From Bog-473 sp052148295 (GTDB lineage: Bacteria > Actinomycetota > Acidimicrobiia > Acidimicrobiales > RAAP-2): a stretch of 30,977 bases of DNA. The position numbers and the translations under genes were made by a program. A model generated the notes under the pieces. It was not told the origin of the DNA. It saw only the letters and a program-made list of their open reading frames with translations, and did no database searches. Shown here piece after piece: positions 1 through 6,893 of the stretch (position 1 is the first letter of the stretch; each line of letters begins with the position of its first letter). The DNA lies in assembly GCA_052148295.1 (NCBI GenBank), contig JBKQIP010000041.1, positions 1 through 30,977 on the forward strand, written 5' to 3'.

Positions 1-521
1 ATGGCGAGCGTGCGCGAAATGGCGACGATCTCGGCCCGCTGATTCATCTTGACGCCGGCGTAGGTGACCAGGAGCGAGCGCTCGGCGAATTCGGACTTCT
101 TCTCCACCACCGACTCGGTCCCACCGAAGCTGTAGAGGGAGTCGCCGTCCTGGAGGGGCCGGAACCACTGCCAGGTGCTGCCCGAGACGAACACATGGAT
201 GCCGCGGAACGACGGGCGCTTGATCCGCTCCTTGGGGGGGTCGCCGTAGAGGGGCCGGTTGAGGGCGATGGGAATCATGGGCGCGGCGATCTGGCCGCCC
301 CAGCGCGTCGTGGCGCCGTAGTCCTCCGAGATGAAGAGTGGGTTGTCGTCGCCGTAGCTGCGGGCGAAATTGCGCATGGCGTCAGGCGTGGCGGTGGTCA
401 GGAACTCCCGCGACCCCGAGGGGGCCCAGCGGCCGACCAGTGACTTGGCCCGCTCAATGTCCTCTTCCTTGAACTGATAATCGGTGGCCTTCTCGAACTC
501 TTCGGACGTCGTGGTCGCCAT
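1..521 (-). CDS. MaoC-like / FAS1-like dehydratase, N-terminal part (cut by window edge)
   Basis: An open frame starts at ATG 521 and runs off the left edge (173 residues visible, no stop). A strong ribosome site (AGGGGG) lies about 5 bases before the ATG. The protein opens MATTTSEEFEKATDY and contains RWGGQIAAPM, a YGD segment and a GSTWQWFRPLQDGDSL stretch, which I read as the N-terminal hot-dog domain of MaoC-type enoyl-CoA hydratases (MaoC_dehydrat_N / FAS1-like). Such proteins hydrate enoyl-CoA esters in beta-oxidation and often work as two unlike subunits; the catalytic Asp/His motif is normally in the partner or in a second domain not visible here. It lies 122 bases downstream of the amidohydrolase on the same strand. 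The acyl-CoA dehydrogenase, ligase and thiolase-like genes nearby support a role in CoA-ester degradation. Substrate unknown. Confidence 0.8.
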   Translation of the reverse strand, partial: MATTTSEEFEKATDYQFKEEDIERAKSLVGRWAPSGSREFLTTATPDAMRNFARSYGDDNPLFISEDYGATTRWGGQIAAPMIPIALNRPLYGDPPKERIKRPSFRGIHVFVSGSTWQWFRPLQDGDSLYSFGGTESVVEKKSEFAERSLLVTYAGVKMNQRAEIVAISRTLA

Positions 522-613
522 ACATCCCCCTGTCGCTTCTGGGTCTCGATCCGCTAAAGAGTATCCTAAAAGCGTCAACCCAGCAGCGAAGAGGGCCAGC
601 GCGAGCCGGTTCC

Positions 614-643
614 GGCCCGGGGAGAGGTGGCCCGGGGAGAGGT
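614..643. repeat. 15-bp tandem repeat, two perfect copies, next to a stop codon
   Basis: GGCCCGGGGAGAGGT occurs at 614-628 and again at 629-643. The second copy directly abuts the stop codon (644-646) of the minus-strand amidohydrolase. One of five gene ends in this window carrying short tandem repeats. Confidence 0.9.
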
Positions 644-1807
644 TCAGTCCTCGGGTGGCGCGGGGACGCTCGGGAAGAGCTCCTGGAAGGCGCCGACGCG
701 GATGCGACGGCTGACCGCGGGGTCGACTCCGTCGAAGAGCTCGTGCAGCGTTTTCTGGGTATGGCCGAACGTGCCCTCGAAGTGCGGGTAGTCGCTGCCC
801 CACATCACGTTCTGCCATCCCATGGCCGAGTTGGCGGCCACCGCGGAAAGGTCGTGCTGGAAGGACGCGTAGACCTGGTCATAGAGGTAGCGGCTCGGGA
901 GCTTGGAGAGCGTCGGTCGGACCGCGGCGCCGTGCTGGCGGTAGCCCTCGTCCATGCGGTCAGCGATGAAGGGGCCCCACGTCGCGCCGCCCTCCGACAC
1001 GAGGACCTTGAGGTCCGGATGCCGGTCGAGGGCACCACAGGCGATGAGCTGGGTGACGGCCCGCTGCCCGCCATAGGTGGTTTCGACGTAGTTGAGGACC
1101 GCACCACCTCGACCGCGGTAGTAGATGCCGGTGCGCTCGGTGGGGTCGTGAGGCTCCGTGCCGATGTGGAAGCCGATGACCATTCCCGTCTCGGCAAACG
1201 CCGCCCAGAGCGGGTCCCACTCCTCGTCGTTCCACTGGGGCCGACCCATCGGTGCCTTCACCGGCAGGAACCCGCACAGGAAGCCGCCCTCGTGGGCGCG
1301 CTTCACCTCAGCCACGGCATCGTCGATGTCGATCAGCGGGATGGAAGCCACGCACACGAATCGAGGTGAATGGTGCTGGAACTCGAGGGCCCAGTCGTTC
1401 AGGGCGCGACACCCTTCCCTGACCACTCGAGGCGTCCGGACGTTGAACGTCCAGATACCCAGGGACGGGTACATGACTTCACCCCAGACGCCCTCGTTGT
1501 CGAGGTCCTTGATGCGCGCCACGGGGTCATTGCCGCCAATGACGCGGTTGATGAAGTCCTCCTCGTTGGAGTCGGTCGGCCGGGCGTTGATGCCGAGGCC
1601 CTTCTTGGGCTTGTCGCTCTTGGGCAGATCGCGCCGGAACTCCTGGCCGTCGATGTAGATGGTCTCGAAGTCGCCGCTGGGGTCCTTGACGCTGCGCGGC
1701 AGGCGCTCCTTGATGTCGTCGGACAGCGAAGCGAACAGATCCGGCGGCTCCATCAGGTGCGAGTCGCCCGAGTTCGCCCACAACTTCTTCTCTCCCAGGT
1801 CGCTCAT
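644..1807 (-). CDS. Amidohydrolase-2 family metal-dependent hydrolase/decarboxylase
   Basis: 387 residues, starting at ATG 1807 behind a strong GAGGAGG ribosome site. It belongs to the amidohydrolase-2 branch (ACMSD / gamma-resorcylate decarboxylase-like TIM barrels), which hydrolyse or decarboxylate ring or acyl substrates with one divalent metal. Visible landmarks are the N-terminal metal site as D-x-H (Asp15, His17, SGDSHLMEP), His214 in IGFHIGTEP, Glu272 in SEGGATW, and Asp339/His342 in WGSDYPHFEG. The length is typical for the family. It lies downstream of the tandem FadR-type regulator on the same strand, with a 27-bp inverted repeat in the gap, so it may be under that regulator. These proteins are common beside steroid and aromatic CoA-catabolism genes in actinobacteria, but the substrate cannot be read from the sequence. 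Confidence 0.88.
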   Translation of the reverse strand: MSDLGEKKLWANSGDSHLMEPPDLFASLSDDIKERLPRSVKDPSGDFETIYIDGQEFRRDLPKSDKPKKGLGINARPTDSNEEDFINRVIGGNDPVARIKDLDNEGVWGEVMYPSLGIWTFNVRTPRVVREGCRALNDWALEFQHHSPRFVCVASIPLIDIDDAVAEVKRAHEGGFLCGFLPVKAPMGRPQWNDEEWDPLWAAFAETGMVIGFHIGTEPHDPTERTGIYYRGRGGAVLNYVETTYGGQRAVTQLIACGALDRHPDLKVLVSEGGATWGPFIADRMDEGYRQHGAAVRPTLSKLPSRYLYDQVYASFQHDLSAVAANSAMGWQNVMWGSDYPHFEGTFGHTQKTLHELFDGVDPAVSRRIRVGAFQELFPSVPAPPED

Positions 1808-1842
1808 GCGCCCTCCTCATTTCGCGTGCGCCCGCCCGCGCT

Positions 1843-1869
1843 CTATATGCAAATGATGTTCTCATATAG
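1843..1869 (-). promoter_or_regulatory. Inverted repeat upstream of the amidohydrolase, probable operator/promoter
   Basis: CTATATG (1843-1849) and CATATAG (1863-1869) are perfect reverse complements separated by 13 bases. This is an AT-rich island in a GC-rich background, 36 bases before the amidohydrolase ATG. The spacer region on the minus strand contains ATGAGAACATCATTTGC (1865 to 1849), which matches a plus-strand sequence at 3449-3465 at 14 of 17 positions. The TATAGA on the minus strand could serve as a -10. Function is inference. Confidence 0.55.
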
Positions 1870-1916
1870 GTAGCCGTGTCAAGCCCCGGTGGAAATCCCC
1901 CGGCGAGCGCGCCGGG

Positions 1917-3347
1917 TCAGCGCATGAGGGCGCCGAGCGCCTCGAGGTGCCGGCGCATGCGGTGCCGGGCTAGTTCGCGGTCGCCCGACTCGACCGCACT
2001 GGCGATACCCTCGTGGGTCCGGAGCACCTCGGCCCTGATTTGGCCGCGGGCCTTGGGCGCCAGCCGCTCGATCTGGTGCAGGCGGCTGAGCCGGATGAGG
2101 ACCAGGGCGACCAGCTGGAGCACCCGGTTCTGGGCCGCCGCCGCCACGGCGGCGTGCAGATCGTGGACGACCTCAGCCCGCTCGGCATCGGTACTGTGCT
2201 CCTCCCGGAGAAGAGCCTCGTGGAGCCCGGCGGCACCTTCGTCATCGATGCGCTCCGCCGCCAGGTCCGTGATGGCCACCTCGACGCCGGTACGCAGCTC
2301 GGCCAGCTCGGCCAGCTGCATGCCGCGCCGGGCCAGGTAGATGGCCGCCACGTCGGTGACCGCGTTGGCGCTCGGAGCCATGACGAAGAGACCACCTCCC
2401 GGTCCCCGGCGCATGCGGGCGATCTGATGGTGCTCCAGCAGCCGGACGGCCTCACGCAGCAGCGCACGGCTGACCCCCTCGCGCTCGATGAGCTCGGGCT
2501 CGGTCCCCACCAGGTCCCCGGGCTCCAGGCCTTCGGTCACGATCCTCTGGGTGATGTTGCGGGCGACGACCTCCGCACCCTTGCCCTGACCCGACTGCGC
2601 CAGTACCACCGAGTCGGGTAGGAGCTGGCGGGTGGAGCGGCGGCGGCGGAAGAAGTCGGCCTCCGCCTGCAGGTGCTTGCGCATGCGGTTGCGGGTCAGG
2701 CCGGGATCGCCGGCCATGAGCGCCTCGGCGATCATGGCGTGGGCGTGTGTCGTCTCTGTCGCCACGGCGCTGCCCAGGCGCTGCCAATCCGGCGAGTAGA
2801 GCTGCGCCACCCGGTTGAAGACGTCGACGAAGAGCTCGAGGCCGGCGTTGCGGCTGATCGCGGCCACCATGGCGTGGAGCTCGCGAGGGTCACCCTCACG
2901 GTCGATCGGCACACCCTCGGCGAAGGGCCGCAGCTGTCCCAGGTCGTCCTCGTCGGTCCGCTGGGCCGCCAGCTGGCAGGCGATCTCCTCGAGAATGATG
3001 CGGGCCTCGAAGATCTCGTCGAGCGTCGCGTCCACCCGGTGCAGGTAGAGCACCACGGCGTCGATGACCGCACCCACGGTCGGCTCGGTGATCACAAGGC
3101 CACCGCCCGGTCCCCGCCGGGTACGGGCGACCTGCTGGTGCTCCACCAGGCGCACGGCCTCCCTGAACACGGCCCGGCTGACGTGGTAGCGCTCGAGCAG
3201 GTCGGCCTCGGAGCCGAGGACCTCGCCCACCGGCCACCCGAGGGCCATCACGTCTTCGACCATGAGGTCGGCCACCTTGGCCGCCCGCTTGGCGTTCGAG
3301 TCGGCGCCCGGACGAGGCATGTCGCGTGCCGTCGTCGGGGTCGTCAT
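1917..3347 (-). CDS. Tandem GntR/FadR-type regulator (two wHTH-FCD units in one chain)
   Basis: 476 residues, about twice the usual 220-250 of a FadR-type regulator, because the protein is an internal duplication: wHTH 1 (about residues 20-90), FCD ligand domain 1 (about 108-230), wHTH 2 (about 255-325) and FCD 2 (about 340-470). The two copies align in the recognition helix and wing (FREAVRLVEHQQVARTRRGP versus LREAVRLLEHHQIARMRRGP). Both FCD domains keep the spaced histidines that normally hold a metal: His158, His201/203, His225, and His398, His445, His467. FCD regulators typically bind acyl-CoA or organic acids as homodimers on short palindromes; this one could bind as an intramolecular pair. 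It diverges from the DUF2889/thiolase operon and precedes the amidohydrolase, so it probably controls one or both. Start ATG 3347. Confidence 0.88.
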   Translation of the reverse strand: MTTPTTARDMPRPGADSNAKRAAKVADLMVEDVMALGWPVGEVLGSEADLLERYHVSRAVFREAVRLVEHQQVARTRRGPGGGLVITEPTVGAVIDAVVLYLHRVDATLDEIFEARIILEEIACQLAAQRTDEDDLGQLRPFAEGVPIDREGDPRELHAMVAAISRNAGLELFVDVFNRVAQLYSPDWQRLGSAVATETTHAHAMIAEALMAGDPGLTRNRMRKHLQAEADFFRRRRSTRQLLPDSVVLAQSGQGKGAEVVARNITQRIVTEGLEPGDLVGTEPELIEREGVSRALLREAVRLLEHHQIARMRRGPGGGLFVMAPSANAVTDVAAIYLARRGMQLAELAELRTGVEVAITDLAAERIDDEGAAGLHEALLREEHSTDAERAEVVHDLHAAVAAAAQNRVLQLVALVLIRLSRLHQIERLAPKARGQIRAEVLRTHEGIASAVESGDRELARHRMRRHLEALGALMR

Positions 3348-3410
3348 CGGCCAATCCTACCGGGCCAGGTCCATACCGACACGCCTTGACCAGCGTATTC
3401 GGCAAAAGAG

Positions 3411-3438
3411 TGGTCCGAAAGGAGGCACGGCGGGACCA
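3411..3438. promoter_or_regulatory. Widely spaced TGGTCC / GGACCA half-sites in a divergent promoter
   Basis: TGGTCC (3411-3416) and GGACCA (3433-3438) are exact reverse complements 16 bases apart, between the start codons of the tandem FadR-type regulator and the DUF2889 gene. FadR-family half-sites often read TGGTC/GACCA, normally much closer together. Use by the double-length regulator is inference. Confidence 0.4.
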
Positions 3439-3444
3439 GGGGCT

Positions 3445-3450
3445 TATAAT
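3445..3450 (+). promoter_or_regulatory. -10 element TATAAT of the DUF2889/thiolase operon
   Basis: A perfect TATAAT stands in a GC-rich region. No good -35 is seen 16-18 bases upstream (GAGGCA or similar), which suggests dependence on an activator or an extended element. Initiation about 7 bases downstream would fall near 3457, giving about 23 bases of leader before GTG 3480. The motif ATGAAAACATGGTTTGC (3449-3465) overlaps this element and is shared with the amidohydrolase promoter. Confidence 0.6.
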
Positions 3451-3479
3451 GAAAACATGGTTTGCGAAAAGGGGTGCGG

Positions 3480-4520
3480 GTGGCACCGCTCCTGAACCCG
3501 CCCCCTTCGGATCCCGCGGTCGCTCCCCCGGCCCGCCGGCCGTGCTCGGTCCGGCGCACCTCGACCGTGCTGATGTTCTGGCCCGACGGGCTGGGAACCG
3601 ATCTCCACCTCAAGGGCAGGGCACGCGACCTGTTCACACCCGAACGCGATGAGCCCGTGGTGGTGAGCCACGCCGACCTCTACGCCGTCACCGGTCGCGA
3701 GCGCGACATCCGGAGCATTCGGGCTCAGCCTCCGATGACCGACTTGGAGTGCCTGGTCGGCTGCCGGGCCGGTGCCAATCTGCGTTCGGCCATCGCCCAG
3801 CAGCTGCCCGACGAGGTCGAGAGCGGCACCCCGCTGCACCTCCTGCTCGACGACCTGGCCGGGTCGACCCTGATCGCCGGTTTCGTGTACTTCCGCTGGG
3901 CCGACCACTTCCCCGAGATCCGTCAGCGGATCTCGACCCACCGGCCTGAGCGGGTCATGCGCGATATCTGTTCGGGCTTCCGTGACGGGTCGAGCGCGCT
4001 GCTCCCCGACGGCACCATCTCCCGTATCACCCACAACACGGCGCACCCCGGCCCGCTGGCCGACCCGACGGACCCCCTGAGTTTTCACGAGCTGGACGAC
4101 CACCCCGAGATCGCCATGCGCCGGGCCCGCCGGATCGACGTATGGGAAGAAGACGGAATGCTGGGGATCGACGCCATGTTCAGGGACAGCGCCTGGGACC
4201 CCGACGGTCAAGAGGTCGTCGTCCACGAGTACCAGATGCTCGGCCGCGCCGACCGGGCGACGGGGAGGCTCCTTGCGGTCGACGCGATTCCCCGTGTGCT
4301 GCCCTATGCCGAGTGCCCCGCCGCAGCTCCCAACGCGTCGTGGATGGCCGGGACCGACCTGCGGGCGATGCGCACCGAGGTGCTCGAGCGGCTGCAGGCG
4401 ACGGACTGTTGCACCCACCTCAACGACGGGCTGCGCTCGCTGGCCGAGGTGCCGGTACTCGCCGCGTCGCTGTCCACGGAGACCACCAACGGAAGAGTGC
4501 TCATGGAGGGACCGCAATGA
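3480..4520 (+). CDS. DUF2889 family protein
   Basis: About 346 residues from GTG 3480. I prefer this start because AAAAGGGG sits 5 bases upstream and within the leader expected from TATAAT 3445-3450; the frame also allows a TTG at 3462. The features I associate with DUF2889 are RRARRIDVWEEDGMLGIDA, FRDSAWD, VVVHEYQM, AIPRVLPYAECPAA and, near the C-terminus, CTHLNDGLRSLAEVP. The biochemical function of the family is unknown; members commonly sit beside acyl-CoA and steroid-type catabolic genes in actinobacteria and proteobacteria. No signal peptide or membrane segment is seen, so it is probably cytoplasmic. The stop codon overlaps the start of the thiolase-like gene by 4 bp (ATGA), indicating translational coupling and shared function. 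Confidence 0.8.
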   Translation: MAPLLNPPPSDPAVAPPARRPCSVRRTSTVLMFWPDGLGTDLHLKGRARDLFTPERDEPVVVSHADLYAVTGRERDIRSIRAQPPMTDLECLVGCRAGANLRSAIAQQLPDEVESGTPLHLLLDDLAGSTLIAGFVYFRWADHFPEIRQRISTHRPERVMRDICSGFRDGSSALLPDGTISRITHNTAHPGPLADPTDPLSFHELDDHPEIAMRRARRIDVWEEDGMLGIDAMFRDSAWDPDGQEVVVHEYQMLGRADRATGRLLAVDAIPRVLPYAECPAAAPNASWMAGTDLRAMRTEVLERLQATDCCTHLNDGLRSLAEVPVLAASLSTETTNGRVLMEGPQ

Positions 4521-5734
4521 CAGGGACATTGAGAGACAAGACCGCCGTCGTCGGCATCGGGGCGACGCCCTACTACCGCCGAGGCGAGTCACTTCCTCAG
4601 ACCGAGCTCGAGCTGGCGTGCAAGGCGATCCTCGGCGCGCTGGAGGATGCCGGCCTCACGATCAAGGACCTCGACGGCTTCACCATCTACTCGAGCTCGT
4701 GCGATCCCGCCCAGGTGGCTGCGGTCCTCGGCGTGCCCGAAGTGCGGTTCGCCGCCTCACTGACGTCCGGCGGCGGGGGCTCGGCGGGCTCCCTCGGATT
4801 GGCGGCATCGGCCATCGTCTCGGGACAGGCCGAGGTGTGCGTGACCCTCATGACGCTGCAGCAAGCGAAGCGCCGGCTGGGTGGCAGCGCCGTCGGCGGC
4901 GGCGGGCCGGGGCTCGGCGGCGGGGGCAGCCCGTACGGCAGCGGCGGGGTGCCCAACTACGCCGCCTTCATCGCCGGTGCGGGCCTGATGGCACCAGGAC
5001 ACAGCTTCGCCCTCCTGACCAGGCGCCACATGGAGCTCTACGGGACCACGCGCGAGCACCTGGCCGAGGTGTGCATCTCGCAGCGTGAGAACGCCATCCG
5101 GCGACCGACCGCCATCCGCCAGGACCCGTTGACGCTCGACGAGTACTTCGAGGCGCGGATGATCAGTGACCCGCTGTGCCTCTTCGACTACACGATGGAG
5201 ACCGACGGCGCGGTAGCCGCTGTGGTGACCTCGGCGGAGCGAGCCAAGGACCTGCGCCAGAAGCCGGTGTACATAGGCGGCAGTGCTCACGGTGGTGCCG
5301 GCCGCTGGGGCTCGGCCATCTTCACCTGGTTCCAGATGCCCGACGAGTACTTCGCCTCCTCGGGGAACCGGCCGATCGCCAAGCGGATGTACGAGATGGC
5401 GGGCATGGGCCCCGAGGACGTCGACGTGGCGCTGTTCTACGATCACTTCTCGCCGATGGTGATCATGCAGCTCGAGGACTACGGGTTCTGCCCGATCGGC
5501 GAGGGAGGACCGTTCGTGGCCGAGGGGAACATCCGGTGGAAGGGTGGTTCCATTCCCGTCAACACGCACGGGGGCCACCTCTCCGAGGCCTACATCATCG
5601 GCATGACCCATGTGCGCGAAGCGGTCGAGCAGCTGCGCGGTGTGGCGATGAACCAGGTCGACAACGCCGAGGTGGCCATCGTCACCGGCGGGCCGTCGGG
5701 CCTGCCAGTCAGCGGCACGCTGTTGCACAACTGA
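4517..5734 (+). CDS. Ltp2/SCP-x-like thiolase-superfamily protein lacking the nucleophilic Cys
   Basis: 405 residues from ATG 4517, overlapping the upstream stop (ATGA). The fold is thiolase (MTGTLRDKTAVVGIGATPYY at the start, NTHGGHLSEAY near residue 350, AIVTGGPSG at the end), in the lipid-transfer-protein/SCP-x branch. At the place of the active-site cysteine (about residue 85) it has SLTSGGGGSAGSLGLAA, so it cannot be an ordinary Claisen thiolase. This is the hallmark of Ltp2-type aldolases, which use a rebuilt active site and need a DUF35 partner to cleave the carbon-carbon bond of hydroxylated side-chain CoA esters by retro-aldol reaction. The next gene encodes exactly such a DUF35 protein. 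The VALFYDHFSPMVIMQLEDYG segment (about 304-323) matches this subgroup. A glycine-rich insert lies at residues 127-144. The substrate is unknown; a steroid-like side chain is the leading guess. Confidence 0.85.
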   Translation: MTGTLRDKTAVVGIGATPYYRRGESLPQTELELACKAILGALEDAGLTIKDLDGFTIYSSSCDPAQVAAVLGVPEVRFAASLTSGGGGSAGSLGLAASAIVSGQAEVCVTLMTLQQAKRRLGGSAVGGGGPGLGGGGSPYGSGGVPNYAAFIAGAGLMAPGHSFALLTRRHMELYGTTREHLAEVCISQRENAIRRPTAIRQDPLTLDEYFEARMISDPLCLFDYTMETDGAVAAVVTSAERAKDLRQKPVYIGGSAHGGAGRWGSAIFTWFQMPDEYFASSGNRPIAKRMYEMAGMGPEDVDVALFYDHFSPMVIMQLEDYGFCPIGEGGPFVAEGNIRWKGGSIPVNTHGGHLSEAYIIGMTHVREAVEQLRGVAMNQVDNAEVAIVTGGPSGLPVSGTLLHN

Positions 5735-5762
5735 GACAACGACAAGAGAGCGAGCGATCACC

Positions 5763-6203
5763 ATGAGCGACCTGAAGCAGGGAACCTTCCCCGCCATGAT
5801 GAAGGACCCCTTCGCCGACGAGTCGACCCAGCCCTTCTGGGACGCCGCCGCCGAAGGTCGGCTGACCGCTCCCCGCTGCACCAGGTGCGGCACGTTCGTC
5901 CTGCCGCCCCAGCCGTTCTGCTTCGAGTGCCAGAGCCAGGCGTTCGAGTGGGTCGACCTGCCCGGCACCGGGACCATCTACACGTACACCGTGGTGCGCC
6001 ATCCCCTGGCCCCGCACCTGGCCGACGTGGTGCCCTACGTGTCGGGGGTGATCGAGCTGGACGGGACCCAGGGGGCGGGGGCGCGGCTCCTCCTCAACAT
6101 CACCGACGCCGACCCCGAGACGGTCAAGATCGGCGACACGGTGCAGATCTGGTTCGACCAGGTCAGCGACACCTTCCCTCTCCCCCGGGCCCGGATGGCC
6201 TGA
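5763..6203 (+). CDS. DUF35 zinc-ribbon/OB-fold protein, likely partner of the thiolase-like aldolase
   Basis: 146 residues. The N-terminal rubredoxin-like zinc ribbon has Cys39-x2-Cys42 and Cys53-x2-Cys56 (PRCTRCGTF and FCFECQS), preceded by TQPFWDAAAEGRL, a typical DUF35 lead-in. The rest is the OB-fold (GTGTIYTYTVVRHPLAPHLADV, then PYVSGVIELDGTQ). DUF35 proteins bind acyl-CoA or bridge thiolase-fold partners; in the cholesterol pathway the DUF35 part of ChsH2 is required for the aldolase Ltp2. Here the domain is a stand-alone gene directly after the Ltp2-like gene (28 bases between), so a two-subunit retro-aldolase is the best inference. An 8-bp tandem repeat begins at its stop codon. Confidence 0.87.
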   Translation: MSDLKQGTFPAMMKDPFADESTQPFWDAAAEGRLTAPRCTRCGTFVLPPQPFCFECQSQAFEWVDLPGTGTIYTYTVVRHPLAPHLADVVPYVSGVIELDGTQGAGARLLLNITDADPETVKIGDTVQIWFDQVSDTFPLPRARMA

Positions 6204-6236
6204 GGACGTGAGGACGTGAGGACCTGAGGACGTGAG
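6201..6236 (+). repeat. 8-bp tandem repeat (about 4.5 copies) spanning a stop/start junction
   Basis: TGAGGACG is repeated at 6201, 6209, 6217 (one change, TGAGGACC) and 6225, followed by TGAG. The first TGA is the DUF35 stop codon and the TetR gene starts at GTG 6232 inside the last unit. Each unit carries a GAGG ribosome-site core, a GTG and a TGA, so copy number could change translational coupling. Confidence 0.9.
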
Positions 6237-6879
6237 CGGGCCCAAAGAGGTCATCGGCCCGGTGCGGGTCGGGCGACCCCGTCGCTTCGAGGCCGAGGAC
6301 GAGCTGCGCATCCTGCTCGACGCCGCCCTCGTGGTGATGGAGCGCAACGGGTTCGCCGATGCGGCTGTGGCCGATATCTTGCGCGAGGCGGACCTGTCGA
6401 CGCGCTCGTTCTACCGGCACTTCGAGTCCAAGGACCAACTGCTCTGCGCCCTCTTCCGGCGTGAGGCGGAGGCGGCGGCGGCGCGGCTCAACGCCAAGGT
6501 CGAGGCTGCCGGCAACCCGCGGGCGGCCCTCGACGCCTGGATCGAGGAGATCTTGAGCTTCGGCCGCCACCGGGTCAAGGCGACACGCGTGACGGTGCTC
6601 GGCTCGCCTGCCGCCATGAAGGCCGAGGGCTACGCCGAGGAGATGCGCCACGCCTCGACGTTGCTGCTCGCGCCCCTCGAGGCGCTGCTGGCCGCGGGCG
6701 CCGCGGACGGCTCGTTCCCGCTCGCCGACCCCGCCGCCGACGCGCCGCTCATTCAATCCGTGGTCTGGGGGGCCGCCGGCCTCTACCCGATGCGTGACCT
6801 GCCGGCGACAACGGCCGAGGCGTCAAGCCATGTGCGCTCGTTCTGCCGGCGCGCCCTGGGGGTGGAGCCGCGGAGCTGA
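6232..6879 (+). CDS. TetR family transcriptional regulator
   Basis: 215 residues from GTG 6232. The upstream GTGs inside the repeat each run into TGA within three or four codons, so this is the only usable start nearby. The N-terminal helix-turn-helix is clear at about residues 30-70 (MERNGFADAAVADILREADL, then STRSFYRHFESKDQLLCALF). The C-terminal ligand domain is helical and alanine-rich and not assignable to a ligand. It follows the DUF2889/thiolase/DUF35 genes on the same strand, presumably as the last gene of that operon, and probably regulates it or the convergent metallo-hydrolase/ligase operon in response to an acyl-CoA. Its end faces the convergent hydrolase with only 14 bases between. 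Confidence 0.88.
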   Translation: MSGPKEVIGPVRVGRPRRFEAEDELRILLDAALVVMERNGFADAAVADILREADLSTRSFYRHFESKDQLLCALFRREAEAAAARLNAKVEAAGNPRAALDAWIEEILSFGRHRVKATRVTVLGSPAAMKAEGYAEEMRHASTLLLAPLEALLAAGAADGSFPLADPAADAPLIQSVVWGAAGLYPMRDLPATTAEASSHVRSFCRRALGVEPRS

Positions 6880-6893
6880 ATCAGGTTGAGGAG

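Noticed and set aside
4142..4516. N-terminal extension of the thiolase frame upstream of ATG 4517
   Set aside because: It overlaps the DUF2889 gene, is Arg-rich, and the thiolase fold begins right after ATG 4517, which overlaps the upstream stop as ATGA.
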